A stretch of DNA of 64,000 nt from Chryseotalea sp. WA131a (GCA_025370075.1 CP073016.1:372001-436000); one strand, 5' to 3'; positions 27,656 through 36,305 are shown, counted from the first letter of the stretch. The notes: generated from the sequence alone by a model not told the origin. Program-made: numbers and translations.

Positions 27656-28177
27656 ATGAAACGGTTATTTATTAAAGACGACAAGAACATGCACATAGCC
27701 ATCCAACAGGAGATACACAGATCGGATGATTCCAAGTACGATCATAGGCTACACGGTTTATTGTTGGTTCTTAACGGCTATGATTGTTATACCGTGGGAG
27801 AATTGTTTGGTCAATCCCCTACTACTATTCAGAGATGGGTAAAAAGTTTTAACAGCAAAGGGTTTTCTGGTTTGGCAGAAGGAGGAAAGTCAGGTCGGCC
27901 TGGTAGTCTAAGCGAGAAGCAATGGCAACAATTAGGTGATGACTTACGCAAAAGCCCTGTCGATTTTTCTTATGGACAGAATTTTTGGGATGGTAAGTTG
28001 ATGTCCGCCCACCTTAAAAAAAAGTATAAGGTTGAACTGGGCGTCCGTCAATGCCAACGGATATTTAATTCGATGGGATTTCGACTACGAAAGCCGCGCC
28101 CACTAATTGCAAATGGAGACCCAAAAGCCAAAAAGGCTTTTAAAAAAACTCCTTTTGATGGCAATAAACAAAAATAA
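27656..28177 (+). CDS. IS630-family transposase, N-terminal (DNA-binding) part
   Basis: A 173-residue frame with the helix-turn-helix region of IS630 transposases (GYDCYTVGELFGQSPTTIQRW) and a second winged-helix segment (LKKKYKVELGVRQCQRIF). The stop at 28175 falls where the catalytic domain should begin. The next frame continues the protein after a +1 shift, near the CAAAAATAACG stretch or the A7 run at 28142-28148. Confidence 0.88.
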   Translation: MKRLFIKDDKNMHIAIQQEIHRSDDSKYDHRLHGLLLVLNGYDCYTVGELFGQSPTTIQRWVKSFNSKGFSGLAEGGKSGRPGSLSEKQWQQLGDDLRKSPVDFSYGQNFWDGKLMSAHLKKKYKVELGVRQCQRIFNSMGFRLRKPRPLIANGDPKAKKAFKKTPFDGNKQK

Positions 28178-28694
28178 CGATTTGCGTTTTGAGGATGAAT
28201 GTCATTTTCAGCAGCATGGTTCAAGGTGCAAAATGTGGTTTCCGCCCGAAGATAAAGACCCCGTTTTGCTTCATGCCCCCACACGGAAAACCATATCACT
28301 TTTCGGGGTGGTAAGTGCAAGTACTGGACAGATGACAACAATGCTAACCAAAGTGTTCAACGCAATGACCTTTTTGGCGTTCTTAAAAAAAGTCCTCAAG
28401 ACAAGAAAACGCGGGAAGAAATTGATCGTGGTTCTGGACAACGCAAGATATCACCATGCTATTTTGTTGAAGTCGTGGCTATCGGAAAACCAGGATAAAA
28501 TCGGCCTAATGTTTTTGCCACCATACAGTCCCGATCTAAACAATATTGAGCGGGTTTGGAAGATAACACGCAGGAAATGTACCCACAATAAATATTTCTC
28601 CACACTGGGCGAAGTAGAGTTAATTATAAAAAAACAAATGAAAGAGTGGGGAAAGCCAAATGAAACAATACATAAATTATGCTGCATTATTTAA
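28107..28694 (+). CDS. IS630-family transposase, catalytic DDE part (separate frame)
   Basis: This frame carries all three catalytic acids: Asp in RFEDECHFQQHG, Asp in VVLDNARYHHA, and Glu in NNIERVWKITRR. It lies one frame ahead of the N-terminal part and overlaps it by 71 bases, so a full-length transposase needs a +1 (or -2) realignment. A one-base loss in the A-rich overlap would fuse the two. Either programmed recoding or transcript slippage produces the enzyme, or the copy is inactive. Conserved ends and intact domains favour recent activity. Confidence 0.85.
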   Translation: MQMETQKPKRLLKKLLLMAINKNNDLRFEDECHFQQHGSRCKMWFPPEDKDPVLLHAPTRKTISLFGVVSASTGQMTTMLTKVFNAMTFLAFLKKVLKTRKRGKKLIVVLDNARYHHAILLKSWLSENQDKIGLMFLPPYSPDLNNIERVWKITRRKCTHNKYFSTLGEVELIIKKQMKEWGKPNETIHKLCCII

Positions 28695-28705
28695 GTCGCT
28701 ATGTA
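28673..28705 (-). repeat. IS630 right terminal inverted repeat
   Basis: Reverse complement of the left end, overlapping the last bases of the transposase frame; TA follows at 28706-28707. Confidence 0.85.
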
Positions 28706-28765
28706 TAGTTACTTGATGCTATTATCCGTATTCCAAAATACCGACTACTGAACAACATTTAACTC

Positions 28766-29224
28766 TTACTTCTTACCATTTTCATACTCCACATCAACTT
28801 TGAGATGGCTTCCTTCAGCAGCCGCCACCGCCAACTGGTCACATCGCTCGTTCTCTACATGTCCTGCGTGGCCTTTTATCCAAACAAACTTAGGCTTGAA
28901 TTTGTGGTGAAGTAGGATGTATTGCTTCCATAAATCAGGATTGGCTTTTTTGGCAAAGTCTTTTTTCTTTTCCCAGTTCCAGATCCATCCTTTTTCGATA
29001 GAATCAACCACATATTTTGAATCAGAATAAATCGTTACAGGCAGTCCTTCTTTTTTGATTGCCTCCAAACCTTTGATTACTGCTAATAATTCCATTCGGT
29101 TGTTAGTCGTCAATCGAAACCCTTCCGACAATTCTTTTTCATGGCCACCGTATTTCAATATAGTTCCATACCCACCCGGGCCTGGGTTTCCTTGTGCAGC
29201 ACCATCGGTGTAAATACGGATCAT
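28766..29224 (-). CDS. rnhA: Ribonuclease HI
   Basis: RNase HI cuts the RNA strand of RNA-DNA hybrids. The 152-residue protein contains the four acidic active-site positions: Asp in IRIYTDGAAQGNPGPGG, Glu in NNRMELLAVIKGL, Asp in IYSDSKYVVDSI, and Asp in NERCDQLAVAA. KGHAGHVENERCD is the expected His-loop. Length is typical. The start overlaps the stop of the PIN-domain toxin gene by four bases, so this gene is downstream in the same transcript. Confidence 0.96.
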   Translation of the reverse strand: MIRIYTDGAAQGNPGPGGYGTILKYGGHEKELSEGFRLTTNNRMELLAVIKGLEAIKKEGLPVTIYSDSKYVVDSIEKGWIWNWEKKKDFAKKANPDLWKQYILLHHKFKPKFVWIKGHAGHVENERCDQLAVAAAEGSHLKVDVEYENGKK

Positions 29225-29676
29225 TCCTTTGCTTGATTAAGTATGTCCTTTTCAATTTCTTCAGAAAATCGTAATCCAGCTTCCCGTAATTTTCGGATAA
29301 TAGGTTTTACAGAATCTATAAGATTAAGTTGCTTTGCTTTTACAATCACTCCAAGTGTTCCAGTAAAATCCAATTTTAGTGATGCGGCTATTTTACGAGC
29401 TTTCAAATCATCCAAGATAATCGAACAGTTTGGTATTTCTAGGCCAAGGGCAATGGCCGATGCCTCTCCAACATCTATCTTAGATTCCAATTCCCTTTGA
29501 ACCAATTTATCTTTGGTTTCAATGATTGAAATCCAATCGGGTAATGGTTTATTAAATTCGGTGGCAATTTCTGGCGTAGTGATAACTTCGCGATAAATCT
29601 TGTTCAACAAGGAAAGTTCGTTGATCTTTTCTAGAACGATAAAGCAACTTGTATCAGCAATAACAGTTTTAGGCAT
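29221..29676 (-). CDS. DUF3368 PIN-domain-like toxin
   Basis: A protein of about 151 residues with a PIN-like fold of the DUF3368 family, normally an RNase toxin. Acidic active-site candidates: Asp in VIADTSCFIVLEKI, Glu in DVGEASAIALGL, and Asp in SIILDDLKARKIA. The start MPKTVIADTS at 29676 is preferred because it overlaps the upstream antitoxin gene by eight bases, giving translational coupling. A longer start at 29712 would overlap more and lacks family similarity. Confidence 0.85.
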   Translation of the reverse strand: MPKTVIADTSCFIVLEKINELSLLNKIYREVITTPEIATEFNKPLPDWISIIETKDKLVQRELESKIDVGEASAIALGLEIPNCSIILDDLKARKIAASLKLDFTGTLGVIVKAKQLNLIDSVKPIIRKLREAGLRFSEEIEKDILNQAKE

Positions 29677-29896
29677 GAGCAATGTCCTTGCGAAGATCTT
29701 CAATGGAATCACTAAAAATCGAATACCCGTATTTGCCCATTAATTCTAAAAATTCTCTTTTGCTTAATCCAACTAATCCAGCAGCCTGTCCTGATGATAG
29801 CTTCGCCTGATGATAAAGTTGACAAGCTAAAATCATCTTTAGATCAAAATCTGAAAGATCTAATGAATCTGGCAATTCTAGAGTAATTCGTTTCAT
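29669..29896 (-). CDS. UPF0175 family antitoxin
   Basis: A 75-residue protein of the UPF0175 family, which pairs with DUF3368 PIN toxins. It begins with a short strand (MKRITLELPDSL), and contains a helix-turn-helix-like segment (LSSGQAAGLVGLSKREFLELM) likely to bind the operon promoter. It is the first gene of the toxin-antitoxin pair, with stop and toxin start overlapping by eight bases. Confidence 0.87.
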   Translation of the reverse strand: MKRITLELPDSLDLSDFDLKMILACQLYHQAKLSSGQAAGLVGLSKREFLELMGKYGYSIFSDSIEDLRKDIAHA

Positions 29897-29933
29897 CGAT
29901 TAATAATATCAAGTAAAATTACAGATAATCTGA

Positions 29934-30503
29934 CTAACTCAACAGGACGTTGCTCTTAAATATCTTAACGGCAATAGAAAGTAAAATGACCCCAAACACT
30001 CTGCGCAACACAGCAAAACCTGACTTGCCAATTTTTTGCTCGAGCCAAGAGCTGGATCGTAGAACGATGTACACAATTATAAGATTCAATACAATGCCTA
30101 CTAGAATGTTTGCTTCTTCGTACACCGCGCGCAGCGATAAAATAGTGGTCAAGGTACCAGCGCCCGCTATTAAAGGAAAGGCAATGGGCACGATAGAACC
30201 AGTACCTTTAGCATCGGGGTCATCTTTGATTAATGTAATTCCCAAAATCATTTCCATGGCAATGATGAACATCACAATAGAGCCCGCTACCGCAAAGGAA
30301 CCTACATCCAACCCAAATAATTTTAAAATGGATTGACCTAAATAGAGAAACAATACCATCAGCACTGCGGCAATCAAGGTGGCGGTTTCAGCATAAATCC
30401 TTCCTTCACGCTTACGAATCAAAATAATGAAAGGGATCGATCCCAAAATATCGATGACTGAAAATAAAATCAGCGTCACAGAAAAAATATCTTTTGTATT
30501 CAT
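29934..30503 (-). CDS. MarC family (UPF0056) inner membrane protein
   Basis: A 189-residue protein with about six hydrophobic helices, matching the MarC/UPF0056 family: ILGSIPFIILIRKREGR near the N-terminus, then IPIAFPLIAGAGTLTTILS-type sequence (positions about 107-125). Despite the name, a role in antibiotic resistance is not established, and transport activity is inferred from the fold only. Confidence 0.9.
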   Translation of the reverse strand: MNTKDIFSVTLILFSVIDILGSIPFIILIRKREGRIYAETATLIAAVLMVLFLYLGQSILKLFGLDVGSFAVAGSIVMFIIAMEMILGITLIKDDPDAKGTGSIVPIAFPLIAGAGTLTTILSLRAVYEEANILVGIVLNLIIVYIVLRSSSWLEQKIGKSGFAVLRRVFGVILLSIAVKIFKSNVLLS

Positions 30504-30563
30504 CGAGCAAAGGTAATGAATTACAGATAGGAGAGATTTTGAACAGAAAGTAGTTCGTTCACC

Positions 30564-30962
30564 CTACGAATTGAAGTTGGATTTGATTTTCTCAGCAATC
30601 GCCACAAACTCCTCTTTAGAAAGTTTAACTTTTGGATTTGAGAAATTGATATCGCCCATTGAATTTAAAGGAACCAAATGCACATGGGCATGTGGTACTT
30701 CCAAACCAATCACACTCAAACCGATTCTTTTGCAGGAGACGGATTTCATCATTGCCGATGCAATTTTTTTTGAAAAAATCATTAATTCAGAAAGTTCTTG
30801 GTCTGATAAATCAAAAATATAGTCTTCTTCGCGTTTGGGGATAACCAACGTATGACCAAGTGCTAATGGACTTATATCTAGAAAAGCAATGTGTTTTTCA
30901 TCTTCGGCTACAACAAAGGCCGGTATTTCGCAGTGAATGATGCGGGTGAAAATACTTGGCAT
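30564..30962 (-). CDS. HIT family protein (HINT-like nucleotide hydrolase)
   Basis: A 132-residue histidine-triad protein. The catalytic triad motif is HAHVHLVP, and the N-terminal IFTRIIHCEIPAFVVAED and GHTLVIPKR segments are typical of HINT-type purine nucleotide phosphoramidases. It lies 18 bases after greA on the same strand and is probably cotranscribed with it. The physiological substrate is not known for most bacterial members. Confidence 0.93.
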   Translation of the reverse strand: MPSIFTRIIHCEIPAFVVAEDEKHIAFLDISPLALGHTLVIPKREEDYIFDLSDQELSELMIFSKKIASAMMKSVSCKRIGLSVIGLEVPHAHVHLVPLNSMGDINFSNPKVKLSKEEFVAIAEKIKSNFNS

Positions 30963-30979
30963 AAACCTCTCTTAAAATA

Positions 30980-31456
30980 CTACGCTTCGATGGTAATGAT
31001 TTCAAACTCCATTTCGCCTGCCGGTGTTTTTATTTTGGCACTTTCGCCTTTCTTCTTACCCAACAATCCTTTTCCGATAGGTGATTGGGTAGAGATTTTA
31101 CCGGCTTTTAAATCAGCCTCTTCTTCTGCCACCAGCATGTATGTTACAGTGGCTCCATTCTTTTTGTTTTTAATCGTTACTTTGGAAAGAATGGAAACCG
31201 TTGATGTATCAATCTTACTTTCATCAATAAGGCGTGCGTTGCCCACAATATCTTCCAGCTTAGCAATTTTTGCTTCCAGGTGGCCCTGTGCATCTTTTGC
31301 AGCATCGTATTCTGCATTCTCGCTTAGGTCACCCTTGTCGCGCGCTTCTGCAATTTGCTTGGCGATATCGGCTCGACCTTTTGTTTTAAGGTCGCTTAGC
31401 TCTTTCGTTAACTTGTCGAGACCTTCTTTAGTATAATACGATAGTTGCTTTGCCAT
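30980..31456 (-). CDS. greA: Transcription elongation factor GreA
   Basis: GreA rescues backtracked RNA polymerase by stimulating transcript cleavage. The 158-residue protein has the N-terminal coiled coil with the acidic tip motif DLSENAEYDAAK, and a C-terminal FKBP-like domain with SPIGKGLLGKKKGE. Length is normal. The HIT gene follows 18 bases downstream. Confidence 0.96.
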   Translation of the reverse strand: MAKQLSYYTKEGLDKLTKELSDLKTKGRADIAKQIAEARDKGDLSENAEYDAAKDAQGHLEAKIAKLEDIVGNARLIDESKIDTSTVSILSKVTIKNKKNGATVTYMLVAEEEADLKAGKISTQSPIGKGLLGKKKGESAKIKTPAGEMEFEIITIEA

Positions 31457-31492
31457 AACTGCTGCTTTATTCGGGTCTTATAAAAAAACAAA

Positions 31493-31519
31493 CAACGGCC
31501 ACCAAGAGAGTGGCCGTTG
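31493..31519 (-). terminator. Rho-independent terminator after the pentapeptide-repeat gene
   Basis: CAACGGCCAC and GTGGCCGTTG form a perfect 10-base stem with a seven-base loop. On the minus strand it is followed by a T-rich tract (GTTTGTTTTTTT), so it stops transcription from the pentapeptide-repeat gene before greA. Confidence 0.88.
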
Positions 31520-31562
31520 CGATTGCAAAGGTAATTGTTTTCGTTCCTATTCCAAAAGAAAA

Positions 31563-32408
31563 CTAAGCGCCAGCCAATTCGGGAACGGCAGTTTTGATTT
31601 GTTCCAATACTTCATCGTCAAACTTAGCTAGATAAAGTGTTTTCGCTTTCGACAATTGCTCAACAGTCAATCCTTTTGCTCCACGCAGGTCTGCTTTGTA
31701 CAAACTTGCATTTTCAAAATCGGCACCCATCAAATAACTGTTTTGCAAATTGGCCTCCATCAGAAATGCATTCTTAAAATTAGCCTTGATTAAAAATGCA
31801 TTTTCAAATTGTGTTTTAATCAAAAAGGCATCTTTAAAGTTAGCCCCACTGGCGTAAGCGCCTTTCAAATTTGCCTGATTTAAATTTGCGTTCTCTAGGT
31901 TTGTTTGGTTGAGTCGAGTGTTTTCTAAATTCGTTTCAATCAATGATGCGTTTACCAAATTTGTTGAATTTAAATTCGAACCATGTAGGTTCACATAGTT
32001 CAAATTGGTGCGCGTTAAATTGCAGTTGACCAAATTGATTTCATGAATCTTGTGTCGGTTCAAGCGCTTGATATTACCCACCGTCCGGAAGGCAGCTTCT
32101 TCCGATTCCCACAAACGGAAGTCATCAATCTCGTCTTTATAAGTGCGGATCCGTTGACGCATTTCGCCATTTTGATTTAACCAGAATAACAAGATACCGA
32201 TTACAGCAATGTCGAATATCATGCCGTGGGCTTCGGCTAAGATTTGTGGCCAAAAATTTTTAAAGTCATGTAAGTAATAAGGCAAACTAAGCCCGACTAC
32301 AACGATAAAGACAATGGCCAAAACAATGACGCTCGTAAAAATGGGCTTCTCCACGATTTCATCGTACTTTTCAATTATCCTTTCCCTAAAACTTTTTGAC
32401 TTCGACAT
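31563..32408 (-). CDS. Membrane-anchored pentapeptide-repeat protein
   Basis: A 281-residue protein with two predicted membrane helices (about 24-46 and 62-81) and a C-terminal right-handed beta-helix of pentapeptide repeats from about 122 to 250. Repeats follow A(D/N)LxX spacing, for example NLVNCNLTRTNLNYVNLHGS and NANLNQANLKG. The C-terminal 30 residues are helical. The role is unknown; membrane attachment argues against a DNA-gyrase-protecting Qnr type. Confidence 0.85.
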   Translation of the reverse strand: MSKSKSFRERIIEKYDEIVEKPIFTSVIVLAIVFIVVVGLSLPYYLHDFKNFWPQILAEAHGMIFDIAVIGILLFWLNQNGEMRQRIRTYKDEIDDFRLWESEEAAFRTVGNIKRLNRHKIHEINLVNCNLTRTNLNYVNLHGSNLNSTNLVNASLIETNLENTRLNQTNLENANLNQANLKGAYASGANFKDAFLIKTQFENAFLIKANFKNAFLMEANLQNSYLMGADFENASLYKADLRGAKGLTVEQLSKAKTLYLAKFDDEVLEQIKTAVPELAGA

Positions 32409-32524
32409 TCGACTGCGCTTCTACTAAAACGAATTTGCGCTTAAAATTTTCAATTACCAAATATAAACGCGTTTGGCGGTCGCCATTAATCACTTTTAAA
32501 GACAATATTACATCTGTTTGACTA

Positions 32525-33877
32525 TTAAAGCAACAAATGGATGGTGAGGAAGTAAACACTAAGCCCCAGCAAATCGCTGGTGGTGGTAATAAAGGGGCCC
32601 GATGCTAATGCAGGGTTAAATCCCAATCGGTTTAAGATTAAGGGTGTGATCGTGCCAACAAACGAGGAGAAAATCACTACTCCAAAAAGAGCAATTGATA
32701 CAACAAATGATAACCGCTGGTTGCCGAAAAGCAAAATGGTTGCTCCTAAAACAATTACCGATAAAAAAAAACCATTCAGTAAAGCAACACTGAAAACTTT
32801 GCTCAATCTTCTATAGAGGCCTTCGTCTACAAAGCTAGGGCTGACCAAACTCTGTACCACTAGCGAAGAGGATTGAATGCCCACGTTGCCGCCCGTAGCT
32901 TGTATGAGCGGAACAAAAAAGGCGATGGCGGCCATCTTTGCTAGTTCCATTTCAAAAAAGCCCATAAACCGAGCGCTCAACATGCCTCCAAGTATTCCAA
33001 TCAACAACCACGGCAAACGCGCACGGGTATTTTTCCATACTGTATCGTCTTCTTCAACATTTTCTGAGATACCTGACATGATTTGGCGCTCTTCTTCTGC
33101 CTGCTCAGTAATTACGTCCACTACGTCATCAATCGTAATTCTTCCTACCAGTTGCCCTTGTGAATTGACTACTGGCACCGATTCCATGTCATACTTTTTC
33201 ATGATCTCGGCAACTTCCAAGTCTTCCATGTACGTCTCCACCGAAACTACATCGTCATCATAAATATCTTTTACGATGGTTTTAGAATCAGAGAGAATCA
33301 ATTTTTGAAGTGCTACTCTTCCCAATAGTTTATCCTGATCATCCACTACATAGACCGCATAAAACTTGGTTACATTTTCTGCTTGTTTGCGTATTTCTTC
33401 CACGCACTGCACCACTGACCAATCGCTTCGTGCTTTGATCAACTCCTTTGCCATCAACCCACCGGCAACGTTTTCATCATAACGGAGCAGATCAATGACT
33501 TGTGATTTCAAGTCGGCATCGAGTCGCGAAATAATTTCTTCACTGGTTTTGATGGGCAGCTCGTTTAAAATATCTGCTGCATCGTCTGAGTCCAGTTGAT
33601 TAACTACTTCTGTTATTTCGGAGGGTTCGTATATTGTTAGAAATTTTTTACGTGTATCTGCGTCAAGGTCATTAATAATTTTAGATCGTACCTCTAGCGA
33701 AAGCAAGTCTAGTACATACTTTGATTCTTCGCTATTGAACTCGTATAGGAGTGTTGTGATATCTGCTGGATTAATGTTCTCCAGACTTTCCACAATAAAA
33801 GCACCATCACGCTCATCCAAGGCTTGTTGAAAGCGGTCGCGAAACTCAGTGGTTAACTCAAATTCTACAAATTGCAT
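32525..33877 (-). CDS. mgtE: Magnesium transporter MgtE
   Basis: A 450-residue magnesium channel. The N-terminal superhelical domain (LEVRSKIINDLDADTRKKFL region) is followed by two CBS domains (about 135-255, MKKYDMESVPVVNSQGQLVG) that sense cytosolic magnesium, and five membrane helices from about 285. The pore segment has PLIQATGGNVGIQSSSLVV, the family signature. Its start overlaps the rsmA stop by 13 bases, so translation is probably coupled. Confidence 0.95.
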   Translation of the reverse strand: MQFVEFELTTEFRDRFQQALDERDGAFIVESLENINPADITTLLYEFNSEESKYVLDLLSLEVRSKIINDLDADTRKKFLTIYEPSEITEVVNQLDSDDAADILNELPIKTSEEIISRLDADLKSQVIDLLRYDENVAGGLMAKELIKARSDWSVVQCVEEIRKQAENVTKFYAVYVVDDQDKLLGRVALQKLILSDSKTIVKDIYDDDVVSVETYMEDLEVAEIMKKYDMESVPVVNSQGQLVGRITIDDVVDVITEQAEEERQIMSGISENVEEDDTVWKNTRARLPWLLIGILGGMLSARFMGFFEMELAKMAAIAFFVPLIQATGGNVGIQSSSLVVQSLVSPSFVDEGLYRRLSKVFSVALLNGFFLSVIVLGATILLFGNQRLSFVVSIALFGVVIFSSFVGTITPLILNRLGFNPALASGPFITTTSDLLGLSVYFLTIHLLL

Positions 33878-34647
33878 TGCCCTTGTTCAATCAATTTAGT
33901 CAACGAAATAAACTGCTCTACCGACAATTGCTCTGCCCGCTTGTCCATAAGCGGCACTGCATAAATTGAGGCGATCAAATTTAGAGGTTTGAGTGCGTTT
34001 CGCAAGGTCTTCCTTCGGTTTTGAAAAGATTGCTTCACCACTTTTTTGAAAAGCACTTCATCGCAGCCCAATGTTTCGCGCTTGTTTCGCATCAATCGGA
34101 TCACGCCCGACATCACTTTGGGTGGTGGGAAAAAAACGCCCGGTGGCACTTTAAACAAAAACTCAATATCATAATAAGCTTGCAACAACACGCTTAGAAT
34201 ACCATACGTTTTACTTCCTTCTTTCTCGGCAATCCGATCTGCCACTTCTTTTTGTAGCATGCACACCACCTGCCGCACTTGGCTTCGGTTTTCCAATACC
34301 TTAAAGAAAATCTGTGAAGAGATGTTATAGGGAAAATTGCCAATGATGTGAAAATTTGACCTCGTGATGGAGGTTAAATCCAAATCTAAAAAATCCCCTT
34401 CTATGATTTTGGGCTGCAGGGTAGGATAGTGCTGCTTCAGATAGGCAACAGAATCGCGATCTAGTTCAACCACTGTTAGGTCTATGTTAGGGTTTTTGGC
34501 AAGGTATTGAGTTAACACACCGGTGCCGGGTCCAATTTCCATCACTGCATTTTTTCCTGCGGGCAGTTGAAGGGCATCAACAATGCGTTGGGCAATGCCT
34601 GAGTCTTTTAGAAAATGCTGACCGAGTGATTTTTTTGGGCGAACCAT
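33865..34647 (-). CDS. rsmA: 16S rRNA dimethyladenosine methyltransferase RsmA/KsgA
   Basis: RsmA dimethylates two adjacent adenines near the 3' end of 16S rRNA during 30S maturation. The 260-residue protein has KKSLGQHFLKD at its N-terminus, the SAM site MEIGPGTGVLT, and the catalytic motif NFPYNISSQIFF. VPPGVFFPPPKVMSGVIRL is typical of the family. mgtE follows with a 13-base overlap. Confidence 0.96.
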   Translation of the reverse strand: MVRPKKSLGQHFLKDSGIAQRIVDALQLPAGKNAVMEIGPGTGVLTQYLAKNPNIDLTVVELDRDSVAYLKQHYPTLQPKIIEGDFLDLDLTSITRSNFHIIGNFPYNISSQIFFKVLENRSQVRQVVCMLQKEVADRIAEKEGSKTYGILSVLLQAYYDIEFLFKVPPGVFFPPPKVMSGVIRLMRNKRETLGCDEVLFKKVVKQSFQNRRKTLRNALKPLNLIASIYAVPLMDKRAEQLSVEQFISLTKLIEQGQCNL

Positions 34648-34667
34648 GAGTTGAAAGGAATCTATAA

Positions 34668-34780
34668 TGTTAGAAGTTAGAAGTTAGAATTTGAAAGGAA
34701 TGATATTGATTGATTACAAATTTACACCCCTAAGTCCCAATCCCTAATCCCCAAGTTCTAATAAATCAATTAACTTGCAT
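34668..34780. repeat. Low-complexity intergenic words upstream of pdxA
   Basis: The spacer between rsmA and pdxA contains a tandem GTTAGAAGTTAGAA stretch and then AAGTCCCAATCCCTAATCCCC. Similar words occur at 26037-26066, 38280-38350 and 39600-39640. They do not encode anything recognisable. Confidence 0.45.
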
Positions 34781-34802
34781 CATTTAAAATTAATCTTTCT
34801 GC

Positions 34803-35828
34803 ATGTCTTTACCTTCAACAGATAAGCCTCGTATTGGAATAACGTTGGGAGACCTCAATGGCATTGGCCCAGAGGTAGTGATTAAGGCATTGGCCGACAG
34901 CCGCATCGCCAATATGATTGTTCCAGTTGTGTATGGTTCCACCCGAGTGCTTTCCTATTACCGTAAACTAATGAATTTGGAAGAGTTCAATTACAGTCAG
35001 GTGAAAACGAAAGGCCAATTCTTTCACAAGGCAATAAATGTAGTCAATTGTTGGGAAGATGTGATGGAGATCACGCCAGGGGTGCCATCCCGCCAAGGTG
35101 GAAAAGCTGCTTTGTTATCATTAAAGAAGGTGGTGGAAGAAGCCAAAGAAGGATTGATTGATGGATTTGTGACAGGTCCCATTCATAAAAATACCATTCA
35201 CGGAGAGGATTTCCCTTATCGTGGACATACCGAATATTTAACGAAAGAGTTTGACGCTACCGAGAGCTTAATGTTAATGGTGGGTGAGAACTTGAAAGTG
35301 GGTTTAGTAACAGAGCATGTGCCCGTTAAGGACATTGCCGCCAACATTACCAAAGAGCGCGTGGAGCTCAAAATCCGATTATTGGAGATGTCGCTCAAAA
35401 AAGATTTTCAAATAGCCAAGCCAAAAATTGCTGTGTTGGGCTTAAATCCACACGCAGGTGACGAAGGGTTACTGGGAAAGGAGGAAAATGACATTATTAA
35501 ACCAGTCATCAACGACTTAAAAGCAAAAGGCAAAGTAGTTTTTGGACCCTTTCCTGCCGATGGCTTTTTTGGGGCAGGCCAGCATGTCAAATATGATGCT
35601 GTGTTGGCCATGTACCACGACCAAGGTCTAGTGGCATTTAAAACGCTGGCTTTTGGTAACGGTGTTAACTTTACAGCCGGTTTGCCAGTTGTGCGCACTT
35701 CGCCCGACCACGGCACTGCCTATAATATTGCTGGAAAAAACTTGGCAGATGAGGCCTCCCTGCGGCAGGCAATCTTCTTGGCGTGTGATATCGTAAAGAA
35801 CCGTCAACTGCAGTTGGTAGAAAAATAA
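34803..35828 (+). CDS. pdxA: 4-hydroxythreonine-4-phosphate dehydrogenase
   Basis: PdxA oxidises 4-phosphohydroxy-L-threonine in the DXP-dependent route to pyridoxal phosphate. The 341-residue product has IGITLGDLNGIGPEVVIKAL at the N-terminus and the three metal His positions in YRGHTEYL, LNPHAGDEGLLG and MYHDQGLVAFK. GNGVNFTAGLPVVRTSPDHG ends the active site. Length is typical. Confidence 0.96.
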   Translation: MSLPSTDKPRIGITLGDLNGIGPEVVIKALADSRIANMIVPVVYGSTRVLSYYRKLMNLEEFNYSQVKTKGQFFHKAINVVNCWEDVMEITPGVPSRQGGKAALLSLKKVVEEAKEGLIDGFVTGPIHKNTIHGEDFPYRGHTEYLTKEFDATESLMLMVGENLKVGLVTEHVPVKDIAANITKERVELKIRLLEMSLKKDFQIAKPKIAVLGLNPHAGDEGLLGKEENDIIKPVINDLKAKGKVVFGPFPADGFFGAGQHVKYDAVLAMYHDQGLVAFKTLAFGNGVNFTAGLPVVRTSPDHGTAYNIAGKNLADEASLRQAIFLACDIVKNRQLQLVEK

Positions 35829-35891
35829 TGGGTTTCATGCTATCTAATAGACATTTGGAACTTCTCGCTGATTTGCACGTTTATGTTTTGG

Positions 35892-35899
35892 TAGTTTTG
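35892..35899 (+). promoter_or_regulatory. Candidate Bacteroidota -7 element before the TerB-like gene
   Basis: TAGTTTTG matches TAnnTTTG exactly. It lies so close to the first ATG (35904) that transcription would start on it, which favours the second in-frame ATG at 35919 as the translation start. Confidence 0.4.
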
Positions 35900-35918
35900 A
35901 AACATGGAAACGGCCGTT

Positions 35919-36305
35919 ATGGACATAGTTACTAAGAAGCAGCTCAACATTTTGATTCAGTTGGCGGAAGCAGATAAGCATTTTGCCAAAGCAGAACGCG
36001 ATATGATTTTTAGGATTGCCAAAGAGCGCAATTTTTCAGATGAAGAGGTCACTCAGTTGATTCGCCATCCAGAACCTATTGATACGCTAGGTGCGCTTTC
36101 TATCGACCAAAAGTTTCAGTATTTGCAAGCCTGCATCAACCTTATTCATGTCGACCATAATTTGTTTGAAAGTGAGCTGATTTTCTGCAGAAGTATTGCA
36201 ATTAAGCTTGGCTTCAAAAAAAATTCAGTTGATTTCTTTGTGGATAATTTTGACAAAATGCCTTTAGAATCCCTTAAATCAACGCTTTTGAACGATTATC
36301 TCTAA
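35919..36305 (+). CDS. TerB-like helical protein
   Basis: A protein of about 128 residues, all helical, resembling the TerB/tellurite-resistance fold: LIQLAEADKHFAKAERDMIF, then a second acidic repeat around LIHVDHNLFESELIFCRSIA. No membrane segment or signal peptide. The start at 35919 (MDIVTKKQLN) is chosen over 35904 because of the promoter-like TAGTTTTG immediately upstream. It shares length and pattern with the product of 7912-8313. Function unknown. Confidence 0.65.
   Translation: MDIVTKKQLNILIQLAEADKHFAKAERDMIFRIAKERNFSDEEVTQLIRHPEPIDTLGALSIDQKFQYLQACINLIHVDHNLFESELIFCRSIAIKLGFKKNSVDFFVDNFDKMPLESLKSTLLNDYL

Larger units (their letters stand above)
27580..28705 (+). mobile_element. IS630-family insertion sequence (1126 bp)
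   Basis: The element has terminal inverted repeats of about 33 bases. The left end TACACAGCGAC-ATAAGTAATG pairs with the reverse complement of the right end, TACATAGCGAC-TTAAATAATG, with about five mismatches. It is flanked by TA on both sides (27578-27579 and 28706-28707), the known IS630 target. It contains a helix-turn-helix ORF and a DDE ORF in different frames. It lies between glpK and rnhA. Confidence 0.92.

Noticed and set aside
31690..32010. Dense DNA repeats resembling a short tandem array
   Set aside because: The repetition comes from coding for pentapeptide repeats in the gene at 31563-32408; it is not a CRISPR array or satellite.
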